Translations under genes and position numbers: made by a program | DNA from: an uncultured Pseudomonadota bacterium | GTDB lineage: Bacteria > Pseudomonadota > Gammaproteobacteria > Steroidobacterales > Steroidobacteraceae | Length of the DNA stretch: 41,241 nucleotides | NCBI GenBank assembly: GCA_903885195.1 | Contig: CAISHQ010000050.1 | Location: 1 to 41,241 of the forward strand | Direction: 5' to 3' | In this document: piece after piece, positions 34,845 to 41,241 of the stretch | How the letters are laid out: every line of letters begins with the position of its first letter | Numbering within the stretch: the first letter of the stretch is position 1 | Notes under the pieces: generated by a model | Database searches by the model: none | What the model saw: the letters and a program-made list of their open reading frames with translations, nothing else | Told to the model about the DNA's origin: nothing

Positions 34845-35849
34845 ATGACGCACGCTCTCACTCGTCTGACGGGTCTTCTCGCCCTTGCAGCGCTGACCCT
34901 GCCTACCGATATCTCCGCACAAGGCACGGCGGCCCCGGTTTCCTTGAATCCGGGTAGCGAGTTTCGCGATTGTGCCGACTGTCCCGCCATGGTGGTGATA
35001 CCGCCTGGCCAGTTTGATATGGGTTTCGATGGCGGCGAGGAAGGGCGTTACGAAGGGCCGGTGCGCCGAATCACCATCAATTACGCCTATGCGGTCGGTA
35101 AATACGAAGTCAGCAACGCCGAGTATCGGCGCTTCATCAACGATACGGGTCATGTCTCGGCGCGTGACTGCAACCTGCTGCGCGATGGTACCTATCGAGC
35201 AGAGCCAGGCACGAACTGGCAGGACCCCGGCTACCAGCGACCGATTCGTGAAAACGAGCCGGTGGTGTGCATCAGTTGGAACGATGCCAAGGCCTTCGTC
35301 GCCTGGCTCGCTCGTCGCACCGGTCAACCCTATCGGCTGCTGACGGAAGCAGAATGGGAATACCTGGGTCGCGGCAACCGCGGCGGCCATCGCTTCGTGT
35401 GGGGCGAACGTCCGGCCGAAGCCTGTCGCGAGTCCAACGTATTCGACCAGAGCGCAAAACGCGCACGGCCCGATCGACGCATCGACGCTGCGCCCTGCGA
35501 TGACGGCTTCGCCGAGGTGGCGCCGGTGGGCAGTCTTGCAGCCAACCCCTTTGGCGTGCACGACATCCTCGGCAATGTCTGGGAGTGGGTCGAGGATTGC
35601 TACGTCATGCCCTTGCCGCCAAGCGCACCGCGCGACGGCTCGGCGCAACTCGCCGAAGGTTGCGATCGGCGCGGCTCTCGCGGTGGATCCTGGCTCAGCA
35701 GCTTCTCACGCCAGACCCCGACATTTCGGGGTCGCGACCCTGCGACGCTCGTCAGTCAGATCTTCGGCCTGCGCGTGGCGCGTGATCTCAGCGCTTCACG
35801 CCCGACAGCAGATACCACACCACGTGCACCGGCCCCGGCGTCGAAGTGA
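34845..35849 (+). CDS. Secreted FGE/SUMF1-fold protein, copy 2
   Basis: A 334-residue paralog of 1791-2744, with a signal peptide (LLALAALTLPTDISA|Q) and the same sequence landmarks: MVVIPPGQFDMGFDGGEEGRYEGPV, EVSNAEYRRF, VVCISWNDAKAFVAWL, YRLLTEAEWEY, FGVHDILGNVWEWVEDCY, GSRGGSWLSS and FGLRVARDL. The active-site Cys pair of true formylglycine-generating enzymes is again missing. After RDL the protein runs 19 residues further than copy 1, in a Thr/Ala/Pro-rich tail that lies on top of the 3' end of the convergent methyltransferase gene (62-bp overlap). It is the fourth gene of the rightward operon with the small protein, methyltransferase and FMN-binding protein. Confidence 0.88.
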   Translation: MTHALTRLTGLLALAALTLPTDISAQGTAAPVSLNPGSEFRDCADCPAMVVIPPGQFDMGFDGGEEGRYEGPVRRITINYAYAVGKYEVSNAEYRRFINDTGHVSARDCNLLRDGTYRAEPGTNWQDPGYQRPIRENEPVVCISWNDAKAFVAWLARRTGQPYRLLTEAEWEYLGRGNRGGHRFVWGERPAEACRESNVFDQSAKRARPDRRIDAAPCDDGFAEVAPVGSLAANPFGVHDILGNVWEWVEDCYVMPLPPSAPRDGSAQLAEGCDRRGSRGGSWLSSFSRQTPTFRGRDPATLVSQIFGLRVARDLSASRPTADTTPRAPAPASK

Positions 35850-36939
35850 AGCGCGGCTCCGCGGCACGATCCGCTACGCGCACGGCAGGCTGATAGCCTG
35901 AAGCCACGTCGGCGAAGCCGGCGTCACGCACCGTCTGCGCGATGTCGGCCTGCTGAGCACCGATCCAGAACGGTTCGTTGTTGTGCAGGGCTTCAAAAAG
36001 ACCGCGGACACGGTTCCAGGCGGAAGCCGTATCGAAGCGCAGCGGCACTTCGAGGTGCATCATCACGCCACCCGGCCGCAACAGACGATGAGCCTCGCGC
36101 ATGATGCGGGGCAGAGCCTTGAACGACGTCTCGTGCAGCACCGCCGAGGACACTACGAGATCGAACGAGCCGTCCGCAAAGTCGGTCTGCTCGGCATTCT
36201 GCTGCGAGTAGTGGATCGACGCACCGAGTGATGCGGAACGAGCTCGCGCGTAACGCAGTAGCGCACCGCCCACGTCGATGCCGTGTACTTCAGCTTGCGG
36301 GAAATACCCGGCGATCGCGGTGGTGCTGTGACCCACCGTGCAGCCCATGTCGAGGATGCGCTGCGGCGTCATTCCCGGGAATCGATCGAAATAGTGCTGT
36401 ACCAGCGTATGCCCACGAACGTCGTTGAGTTCGCCGCCGTTACGACCCATGTGATAGAGCGCAGCCGCCTTGTCGAACACCGCGCCCTGACGCACGTCAC
36501 CCTCGCCGCGATCGTCAGCGTAGCCACCCGGCATCAGGTGGATGTCGACCGTACTCAGATAGCGCGGCGGGCGAAACTGCGGATCGGTGCGCACGGAGCC
36601 GCCTGCCTCGCTGTCGCTCGCCCGTCGTTCGAGTTCCGGCAGTTGCCGATCGACACACTCACCGACACTGCGCCACATCTCTTCTTGCGCGGACACCGTC
36701 AATTGCTGCCAGGTGCGATACGCACCGAGTCGCGCGAGACTGCGCTCGAGCGCCCGATATTCTTCCTTGGCGTCTCGCCCTTCAGACGCCAGTTGCGGGG
36801 CCAGCTTCTCGTCGACGAGCGTGCGCCACTTCGGCTCGAGTTGGCGCATCAAAAAATTCTTGAGACCTACCACATGGGCAAAGCGTGCGGCCTCGTCATG
36901 GGTGGCCTCAGGCATCATCGCGTGGGGCGTGGGGCTCAT
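35788..36939 (-). CDS. Class I SAM-dependent methyltransferase, copy 2 (no signal)
   Basis: A 383-residue leaderless protein. An N-terminal helical region (1-110) is followed by a DIHLMPGGYADD block (132-143) that matches the HIQPGGY block of copy 1, and then a Rossmann methyltransferase domain. Motif I is RILDMGCTVGH (194-204), followed by VHGIDVGGALLRYA, FADGSFDLVVSSAVLHET and EAHRLLRPGGVMMHLEVPL. It is last in a leftward operon with a GPH transporter and the second small protein, whose stop overlaps its start (ATGA). The 3' end overlaps the convergent FGE-fold gene. Probably a small-molecule O- or C-methyltransferase. Substrate unknown. Confidence 0.9.
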   Translation of the reverse strand: MSPTPHAMMPEATHDEAARFAHVVGLKNFLMRQLEPKWRTLVDEKLAPQLASEGRDAKEEYRALERSLARLGAYRTWQQLTVSAQEEMWRSVGECVDRQLPELERRASDSEAGGSVRTDPQFRPPRYLSTVDIHLMPGGYADDRGEGDVRQGAVFDKAAALYHMGRNGGELNDVRGHTLVQHYFDRFPGMTPQRILDMGCTVGHSTTAIAGYFPQAEVHGIDVGGALLRYARARSASLGASIHYSQQNAEQTDFADGSFDLVVSSAVLHETSFKALPRIMREAHRLLRPGGVMMHLEVPLRFDTASAWNRVRGLFEALHNNEPFWIGAQQADIAQTVRDAGFADVASGYQPAVRVADRAAEPRFTSTPGPVHVVWYLLSGVKR

Positions 36940-37286
36940 CGGTGGGTCTCCAGCAAGGTTTTCTGCACGGCGGGCTCTTCGAGCAGACGATCGAGCTCAT
37001 CCGAGAGGGGTTTGAATACTCGACCGATCATCGCCTGGTCATCGGTCATCCGCTCAGCCAGCGCCGTCGCGTCGGGACGATAGGCCTCGACTTTTGCACG
37101 ATCAAACCCGCCTTCGGCAGCCAGCCGCTCATGCGTATCGAGGCGCGCGCGCAGCATGGCGATCTCGCTCGTCAGCGCGGTGATCATGCCGAGCAAGCGC
37201 CCCACATCCGCCTGCCCCGCGAAGAACGCCGACCGCTTGCTCGGATCATCGCGGAATACCAGGCCTTCGGGATCGAGTTCCGTCAT
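36936..37286 (-). CDS. Small helical protein paired with methyltransferase, copy 2
   Basis: A 116-residue leaderless, largely helical protein (LLGMITALTSEIAMLRARLDTHERLAAEGG, then KVEAYRPDATALAERMTDDQAMIGRVFKPLSDELDRLL). It matches the size, position and residue spacing of the protein at 32726-33061, although identity is low. It is coupled to the downstream methyltransferase by an ATGA overlap, and 9 bp separate it from the transporter gene upstream. No known family recognised. Confidence 0.8.
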   Translation of the reverse strand: MTELDPEGLVFRDDPSKRSAFFAGQADVGRLLGMITALTSEIAMLRARLDTHERLAAEGGFDRAKVEAYRPDATALAERMTDDQAMIGRVFKPLSDELDRLLEEPAVQKTLLETHR

Positions 37287-37295
37287 CTGCAGTCT

Positions 37296-38642
37296 CTAGG
37301 CGCGCTGCGCACTCTTCAGGGTTTTTTCATCGAGACGATAGAACCATAACGGGATCAGCGAAATCCCGAAATAAAAACAGGGTAGGAAGGCTGCGCAGTA
37401 GCGAATGCCATCGATCGCCTCAGTCGTTTGCACCGGCGCCTTCGACTGAAAGCCGAACCAGGCATAGCCGAGACCGAGTAACGTCGGTGCAAAACTCGAA
37501 GCGACTTTCTCGACCACGCTATAAAGACCCGAGAACACACCTTCGCGACGCAGGCCGGTCCGCCGGTAGTCGTACTCGATGGTGTCTGGCAGCATCGACT
37601 GCCCAAGCAACAGCAAGCCGCCGGCTGCAAAGCCCTTGAGCAGCGCACGCAGCAGGAAAATGTAGATCGCCTCCTGCGGACTCGCCACCAGCCAAGTCAG
37701 GGACATCAGGCAGAAGGCCGCCGTGGAGAGCATGTATGCCGCGCGCTTCTCTACCTTGTTGGTGATCCAGGTCCACATCGGGATCGAGAGTGTCTGACCG
37801 ATGAAGCTCACCGCAGTGAAGTAAATCATCCACTCGCCCGGGTTCTCCTTGCCGAGCACGTACTTGACCACAAAGATGCTCATGGCCGTCGAGGTGAAGA
37901 GGCCAAAGAGCTGTGTGAACTTCGTACCGAGCAGTGCGGCGAACGGCTTGTTGGCAAGGCCCGTTCGCAACTGCTCAGCAAGCGGTACACGCTGGGTCTC
38001 GCGCGCGTGCTGGCGACCTCCGGCCGTACCGAAGAACGTGAGTGCCATGAAGAAAAACACGAACACGCCGACGATCAGACCCATCTGCGCATAGCCCTCG
38101 GCGTCACCGCCCAGAATCTCGGCGAGGCGCTGCGTGGAGATGCCGATCATGGTGCCGATGCCGATGCAGAAGACGCGCACCGAAATCATGCGCGTGCGCT
38201 CCTTGTAGTCGTCGACGAGCTCCGAGGGCATCGCCATGTACGGCACGTTGAAGATGGTATAGCCCGTACCGACAAGCGCGAGCGACAAGGTCACGAGCAC
38301 CAACGACTGCGATACCGGAGTCAACGCCGAGCTGAAGAACACAGCGAACGCGAAGCCCGAAATTACCCCACCCAGAATGAGGTAGGGCCGACGACGACCC
38401 CAGCGGGTGTGGGTGCGATCGCTGATCAAACCCATCAGGGGGTTTGCGATCCAATCCCAAATCTTCGCCGCAAACAGCACCAGAGATGCCGTGGCGATGG
38501 CTACGCCGAGTACGTCAGTGAGGTAATAGAGTTGCAGGGCCGCAAAGCTGTTCAGGAGGGTAGACGCCCCAAGAGTGCCGATCCCCCAACCGATGTGCAG
38601 CCGATTAGGCGTCGCGGACACAGCCGCTGCTGGTGAACTCAA
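37296..38642 (-). CDS. GPH-family (MelB-type) sugar/glycoside:cation symporter
   Basis: A 448-residue inner-membrane carrier from a TTG start at 38642, chosen because a G-rich ribosome site (GGGGGGTGGG) lies before it. An upstream in-frame ATG at 38705 would add a non-membrane leader, and a GTG at 38624 lacks a ribosome site. Twelve hydrophobic segments are visible. The GPH signature is clear near the N-terminus (KIWDWIANPLMGLISDRTHTRWGRRRPYLILGG), as is the later PYMAMPSELVDDYKERT. GPH proteins import glycosides, pentosides or hexuronides with Na+ or H+. It heads the small-protein/methyltransferase operon, so the methyltransferase may act on a glycoside-like import (inference). Confidence 0.92.
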   Translation of the reverse strand: MSSPAAAVSATPNRLHIGWGIGTLGASTLLNSFAALQLYYLTDVLGVAIATASLVLFAAKIWDWIANPLMGLISDRTHTRWGRRRPYLILGGVISGFAFAVFFSSALTPVSQSLVLVTLSLALVGTGYTIFNVPYMAMPSELVDDYKERTRMISVRVFCIGIGTMIGISTQRLAEILGGDAEGYAQMGLIVGVFVFFFMALTFFGTAGGRQHARETQRVPLAEQLRTGLANKPFAALLGTKFTQLFGLFTSTAMSIFVVKYVLGKENPGEWMIYFTAVSFIGQTLSIPMWTWITNKVEKRAAYMLSTAAFCLMSLTWLVASPQEAIYIFLLRALLKGFAAGGLLLLGQSMLPDTIEYDYRRTGLRREGVFSGLYSVVEKVASSFAPTLLGLGYAWFGFQSKAPVQTTEAIDGIRYCAAFLPCFYFGISLIPLWFYRLDEKTLKSAQRA

Positions 38643-38776
38643 AACCCACCCCCCGACAGGTTGACGAACGACGATGACGATACGCCATACCACAGGGCGG
38701 CGCACGGCTTCCTCGACGGTTCCGCCGAAGCGTGGCTCACTCTAGGATCGGACGACCACACTGAGATCGGACGGGT

Positions 38777-40303
38777 ATGAGCATGCTCAGCAAACGCGAG
38801 TTTCTCGTCGGGGCCGGCGCCACGATGGCGCTCGGCGTCATGAGCAGTAAGGCTCGTGCCGCCCGCCATAGCCACTTCGACCTAATCGTTGTCGGCGGAG
38901 GCAACGCAGGCCTGCCGACCGCCATTTTCGCGGCTGAGCGTGGCGCCCGCGTCGCCATCGTCGAGGCCGCCGGCATCCTCGGCGGCACCCTGCACCTCTC
39001 GAGTGGCCAGATGAGCGCTGCGGGAACGCGCTTGCAACGACAGCGCGGCATCGTCGACACCCCGGATCTTCACTACGCCGACGTCATGCGCATCAGCAAG
39101 AACACGGCCAATCCGGAGATCCTGCGCCTGGCCGTCAATGCCGCGGCGCCTGCCTTCGACTGGTTGATGGATCAGGGTTTCAAGCCGATCGACGCGCACC
39201 CGATTACCGGTACGACCCACGAGCCCTACAGCCAGCCCCGATATGTCTGGGGTCGCAACGGTGGTCGCGACATCCTCGAAGTGCTGAATCGGCAGCTCGC
39301 GCCGCATATGCAGTCTGGACGCGTCACCATCCTGACGGGTCATTCAGCTGTCGAACTCGTACAGGCGCGAGGTTCGGGTGCTGTCACCGGTCTCGTCGTG
39401 CGCGATCCCGACAACCGCAAGATCACGCTGCGCGCTCGTCACGTGGCGCTGACCAGCGGCGGCTACACGGCCAATCCGCAAATGTTCCTTAATTACGAAG
39501 GCACGCGCACTCACACACGCGCCACCTATCCGTTCAGCCAAGGCATTGGTCTCGAGCTCGGTCTTGCGGCGGGCGGCTACATTCGCGGTGGCGAACACCA
39601 CACGCCGTTGTTCGGTGCTGTGCTCGCCGACGATCAGTCGCCTACTGCCATGCGTGCCATGGCACGACACTTCCCGCCTGAGCGTCCGCCTTGGGAAATA
39701 CTCGTCAACGCCAAAGGCCAAAGATTTCTGCGCGAGGATATTCCGAGCCACGACGCCTATGAAATGGCGCTGGCACGTCTTCCAGACGAACGCTGCTGGT
39801 TTGTTTTCGACGAGACCATCCGTCGGCAGGCGCCCGCGCTGTTGCGCGGTGGTTTTTCCGGGCCGTGGACCGAAGCGGACACCGAGCAGGCGTTCGCCGA
39901 AGGCGCCTACGGCTTTCATCGTGCCACCGACCTGCGCACGCTGGCCGAACGCGCCGGTATCGACACGCAAGGCCTTCTCGAGACGGTCGCCGACTACAAC
40001 CGCGGCCGGGAAACCGGTAAAGACACTCTCGGTCGAACACATCTGCCGGCACCCATTGCCATGGCGCCGTATTACGCGATCACCATCAACAGCTGGAATC
40101 TACTGAGCTACGCCGGCGTCGCCGTCGATGCACAACTTCGTGTGATCCGGCGCGACGGCTCGCCGATTCCGAACCTGTACGCTGCGGGCGAGTTGCTCGG
40201 CATGGGAACGGTAATGGGCAACGGTATGCCAGGCGGGATGTCAGTCATGCCCGCACTCTCGCTTGGACGTCTGCTTGGCAAGGAACTGATCACCTTCGCA
40301 TGA
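38777..40303 (+). CDS. Exported FAD-dependent oxidoreductase (fumarate reductase/3-ketosteroid dehydrogenase superfamily)
   Basis: A 508-residue flavoprotein. Residues 1-28 form a Tat-type signal with a Lys-Arg in place of Arg-Arg (SKREFLVGAGATMALGV, cleavage near ARA). The FAD fold follows (FDLIVVGGGNAGLPTAIFAAERG, then VAIVEAAGILGGT). Further on come VWGRNGGRDILEVLNRQL, VNAKGQRFLRED and the C-terminal FAD-binding block NLYAAGELLGMGTVMGNGMPGGMSVMPALSLG. This is the FrdA/UrdA/KSTD-type layout (FAD_binding_2). Exported relatives such as urocanate and fumarate reductases take electrons from a covalently bound FMN domain. Here such a domain may be supplied by the separate protein at 34317-34835 (inference). 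Its stop overlaps the next start as ATGA. Confidence 0.9.
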   Translation: MSMLSKREFLVGAGATMALGVMSSKARAARHSHFDLIVVGGGNAGLPTAIFAAERGARVAIVEAAGILGGTLHLSSGQMSAAGTRLQRQRGIVDTPDLHYADVMRISKNTANPEILRLAVNAAAPAFDWLMDQGFKPIDAHPITGTTHEPYSQPRYVWGRNGGRDILEVLNRQLAPHMQSGRVTILTGHSAVELVQARGSGAVTGLVVRDPDNRKITLRARHVALTSGGYTANPQMFLNYEGTRTHTRATYPFSQGIGLELGLAAGGYIRGGEHHTPLFGAVLADDQSPTAMRAMARHFPPERPPWEILVNAKGQRFLREDIPSHDAYEMALARLPDERCWFVFDETIRRQAPALLRGGFSGPWTEADTEQAFAEGAYGFHRATDLRTLAERAGIDTQGLLETVADYNRGRETGKDTLGRTHLPAPIAMAPYYAITINSWNLLSYAGVAVDAQLRVIRRDGSPIPNLYAAGELLGMGTVMGNGMPGGMSVMPALSLGRLLGKELITFA

Positions 40304-41241
40304 AGCAGCTATCGGCAGGCTGGAGTCTGCTGCTCGCCTTCTGCGCGGCTGCCGTCGGAGCCGACCAGCCGACGCCGCAGGTGCTGGTGCCGGGCGGTCC
40401 ATTGCACGCCATCGAAGGAATGGCCTTCGGACCCGATGGCCAGCTCTACGGCACCAGTGTCTACGACCGGCGCATCTATCGCATCGATCCCCGGAGCGGG
40501 GCCGTCACCTACGCGGTGCCTGCCCCATTTGGTGAAGCCGATGATGTGGCCTTCGGCCCTCCGGGTTCGCCTGCAGCAGGCATCATGGCGTGGACTGCGC
40601 AGCGTTCCGGCGAGTTGCGCATCCGCCGGCCCGACGGCTCGCTCGAGGTCGCGCTGCCCAATGTGCCGCGCGTGAATCCCGTCGCCTTCGACGATCGGGG
40701 ACGGTTGTTCGTCGCACAGAGTCGAGCGGGCGATGACGCGCTCTGGGAAGTCGACACCACGGGGAGCCGCCCACCGCGATTGGTGAGTCGGGGTCAGGGC
40801 CCCTTGAACGGTTTCGACTTCGGCGCCGATGGCATGTTGTACGCACCGGCATTCGGCACTGATCGCCTCGTCGCCATCGATCCCGATACCGGCGCACATC
40901 GCGTTGTGGCGCAGGGTCTGGGATCGCCTGCGGCCGTCAAGGTGGATCGTCGCGAGGGTTCGCTCGTCAGTATCGATTACCTGCGCGGCGAACTGTGGCG
41001 CTCGGATCTGCGCTCGCAGCAAAACACCCTGCTCGGACGATTCGATGACGTCATCGACAACCTCACACTCGGTCCCGACGGGCTGATTTATCTGCCTAGT
41101 GTGGCAGACAGTCGTGTGCTCGTCTTCGACCCGCAGACCGGTCGCAGCCGTCGGCTCGTGGATGGCCACTTCAGCGTCGCGCTCGGTGCCGTCTTGACGC
41201 AGCACGCCGGTCGCGAAGCCATGCTGGTGGCCGATCCGTTC
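40300..41241 (+). CDS. Secreted beta-propeller (SMP-30/NHL-like) protein, 3' end cut by window
   Basis: The frame is open from an ATG at 40300 (overlapping the oxidoreductase stop as ATGA) to the end of the window: 314 residues so far, no stop. It starts with a signal peptide (WSLLLAFCAAAVGA|D). The body has blade units such as IEGMAFGPDGQLYGTS, IYRIDPRSGAV, VAFDDRGRLFVAQS, NGFDFGADGMLYAPAFG, LVAIDPDTGAH and NLTLGPDGLIYLPS, typical of SMP-30/gluconolactonase-like propellers. Coupling to the FAD oxidoreductase suggests that it acts on the same substrate, perhaps as a lactonase or binding protein (inference). It may extend only slightly beyond the window. Confidence 0.85.
   Translation, partial: MKQLSAGWSLLLAFCAAAVGADQPTPQVLVPGGPLHAIEGMAFGPDGQLYGTSVYDRRIYRIDPRSGAVTYAVPAPFGEADDVAFGPPGSPAAGIMAWTAQRSGELRIRRPDGSLEVALPNVPRVNPVAFDDRGRLFVAQSRAGDDALWEVDTTGSRPPRLVSRGQGPLNGFDFGADGMLYAPAFGTDRLVAIDPDTGAHRVVAQGLGSPAAVKVDRREGSLVSIDYLRGELWRSDLRSQQNTLLGRFDDVIDNLTLGPDGLIYLPSVADSRVLVFDPQTGRSRRLVDGHFSVALGAVLTQHAGREAMLVADPF

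Noticed and set aside
38746-38773. 9-bp direct repeat GATCGGACG just before the FAD oxidoreductase gene
   Set aside because: Two short copies 19 bp apart could be an operator but are too short to separate from chance.
40309-41205. Minus-strand frame of 298 codons at the right edge
   Set aside because: It is the shadow of the beta-propeller gene, which has a signal peptide, blade repeats and ATGA coupling.

Overview
The window looks like a stretch of high-GC chromosome from an aerobic Gram-negative bacterium, most likely a proteobacterium. The basis is two large TonB-dependent receptors, many Sec, Tat and lipoprotein export signals, periplasmic cytochrome c and quinoprotein enzymes, and tight gene packing with ATGA/GTGA stop-start overlaps. 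I cannot place it at genus level. I saw no rRNA, tRNA, CRISPR array, transposase or phage gene. The longest gene-free stretch is about 220 bp, between the two TonB receptors, and it holds a strong terminator.

Layout. (1) 1-5.5 kb: the end of a secreted beta-propeller gene; a small coiled-coil membrane protein built from eight 11-residue repeats; then a leftward operon of tri-heme cytochrome c, Tat-exported flavin amine oxidase and a secreted FGE/SUMF1-fold protein. (2) 5.7-12.8 kb: three cupin genes, a Tat-exported molybdopterin-binding large subunit with no iron-sulfur partner in view, a PQQ-type dehydrogenase and an MFS transporter. (3) 12.8-24.8 kb: two adjacent paralogous leftward cassettes. 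Each encodes, in transcription order, a Cys-rich secreted protein of unknown function, a DUF1592-type lipoprotein with one CxxCH, a Tat-exported DUF1552 protein and a three-repeat PF03640-type secreted protein. In the second cassette a CHRD domain is fused to the unknown protein. In the first it is a separate, inverted gene. (4) 24.9-31.3 kb: a Tat-exported bicupin and two tandem, very similar TonB-dependent receptors, each followed by a terminator. (5) 31.3-41.2 kb: ApbE flavin transferase plus a 4-TM membrane protein, divergent from a small protein, a methyltransferase carrying a Tat-like signal, an FMN-binding-domain protein with an SGST flavinylation motif and a second FGE-fold protein. 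Next come a leftward operon (GPH transporter, second small protein, second methyltransferase), a Tat-exported FAD reductase/dehydrogenase of the FrdA/KSTD superfamily and a second beta-propeller gene cut by the window edge.

How the genes may work together (inference). Almost every product is predicted to act outside the cytoplasm, and many are redox proteins. The region reads as an accessory locus for binding a substrate at the outer membrane (TonB receptors), oxidising or reducing it in the periplasm (amine oxidase, molybdoenzyme, quinoprotein, FAD enzyme, cytochrome c, flavinylated carrier), and moving products inward (MFS, GPH). The substrate cannot be read from the sequence. Striking features are the number of families present as pairs, the duplicated DUF1552/DUF1592 cassette with its CHRD fusion, and the small-protein/methyltransferase module linked to a flavinylation system.
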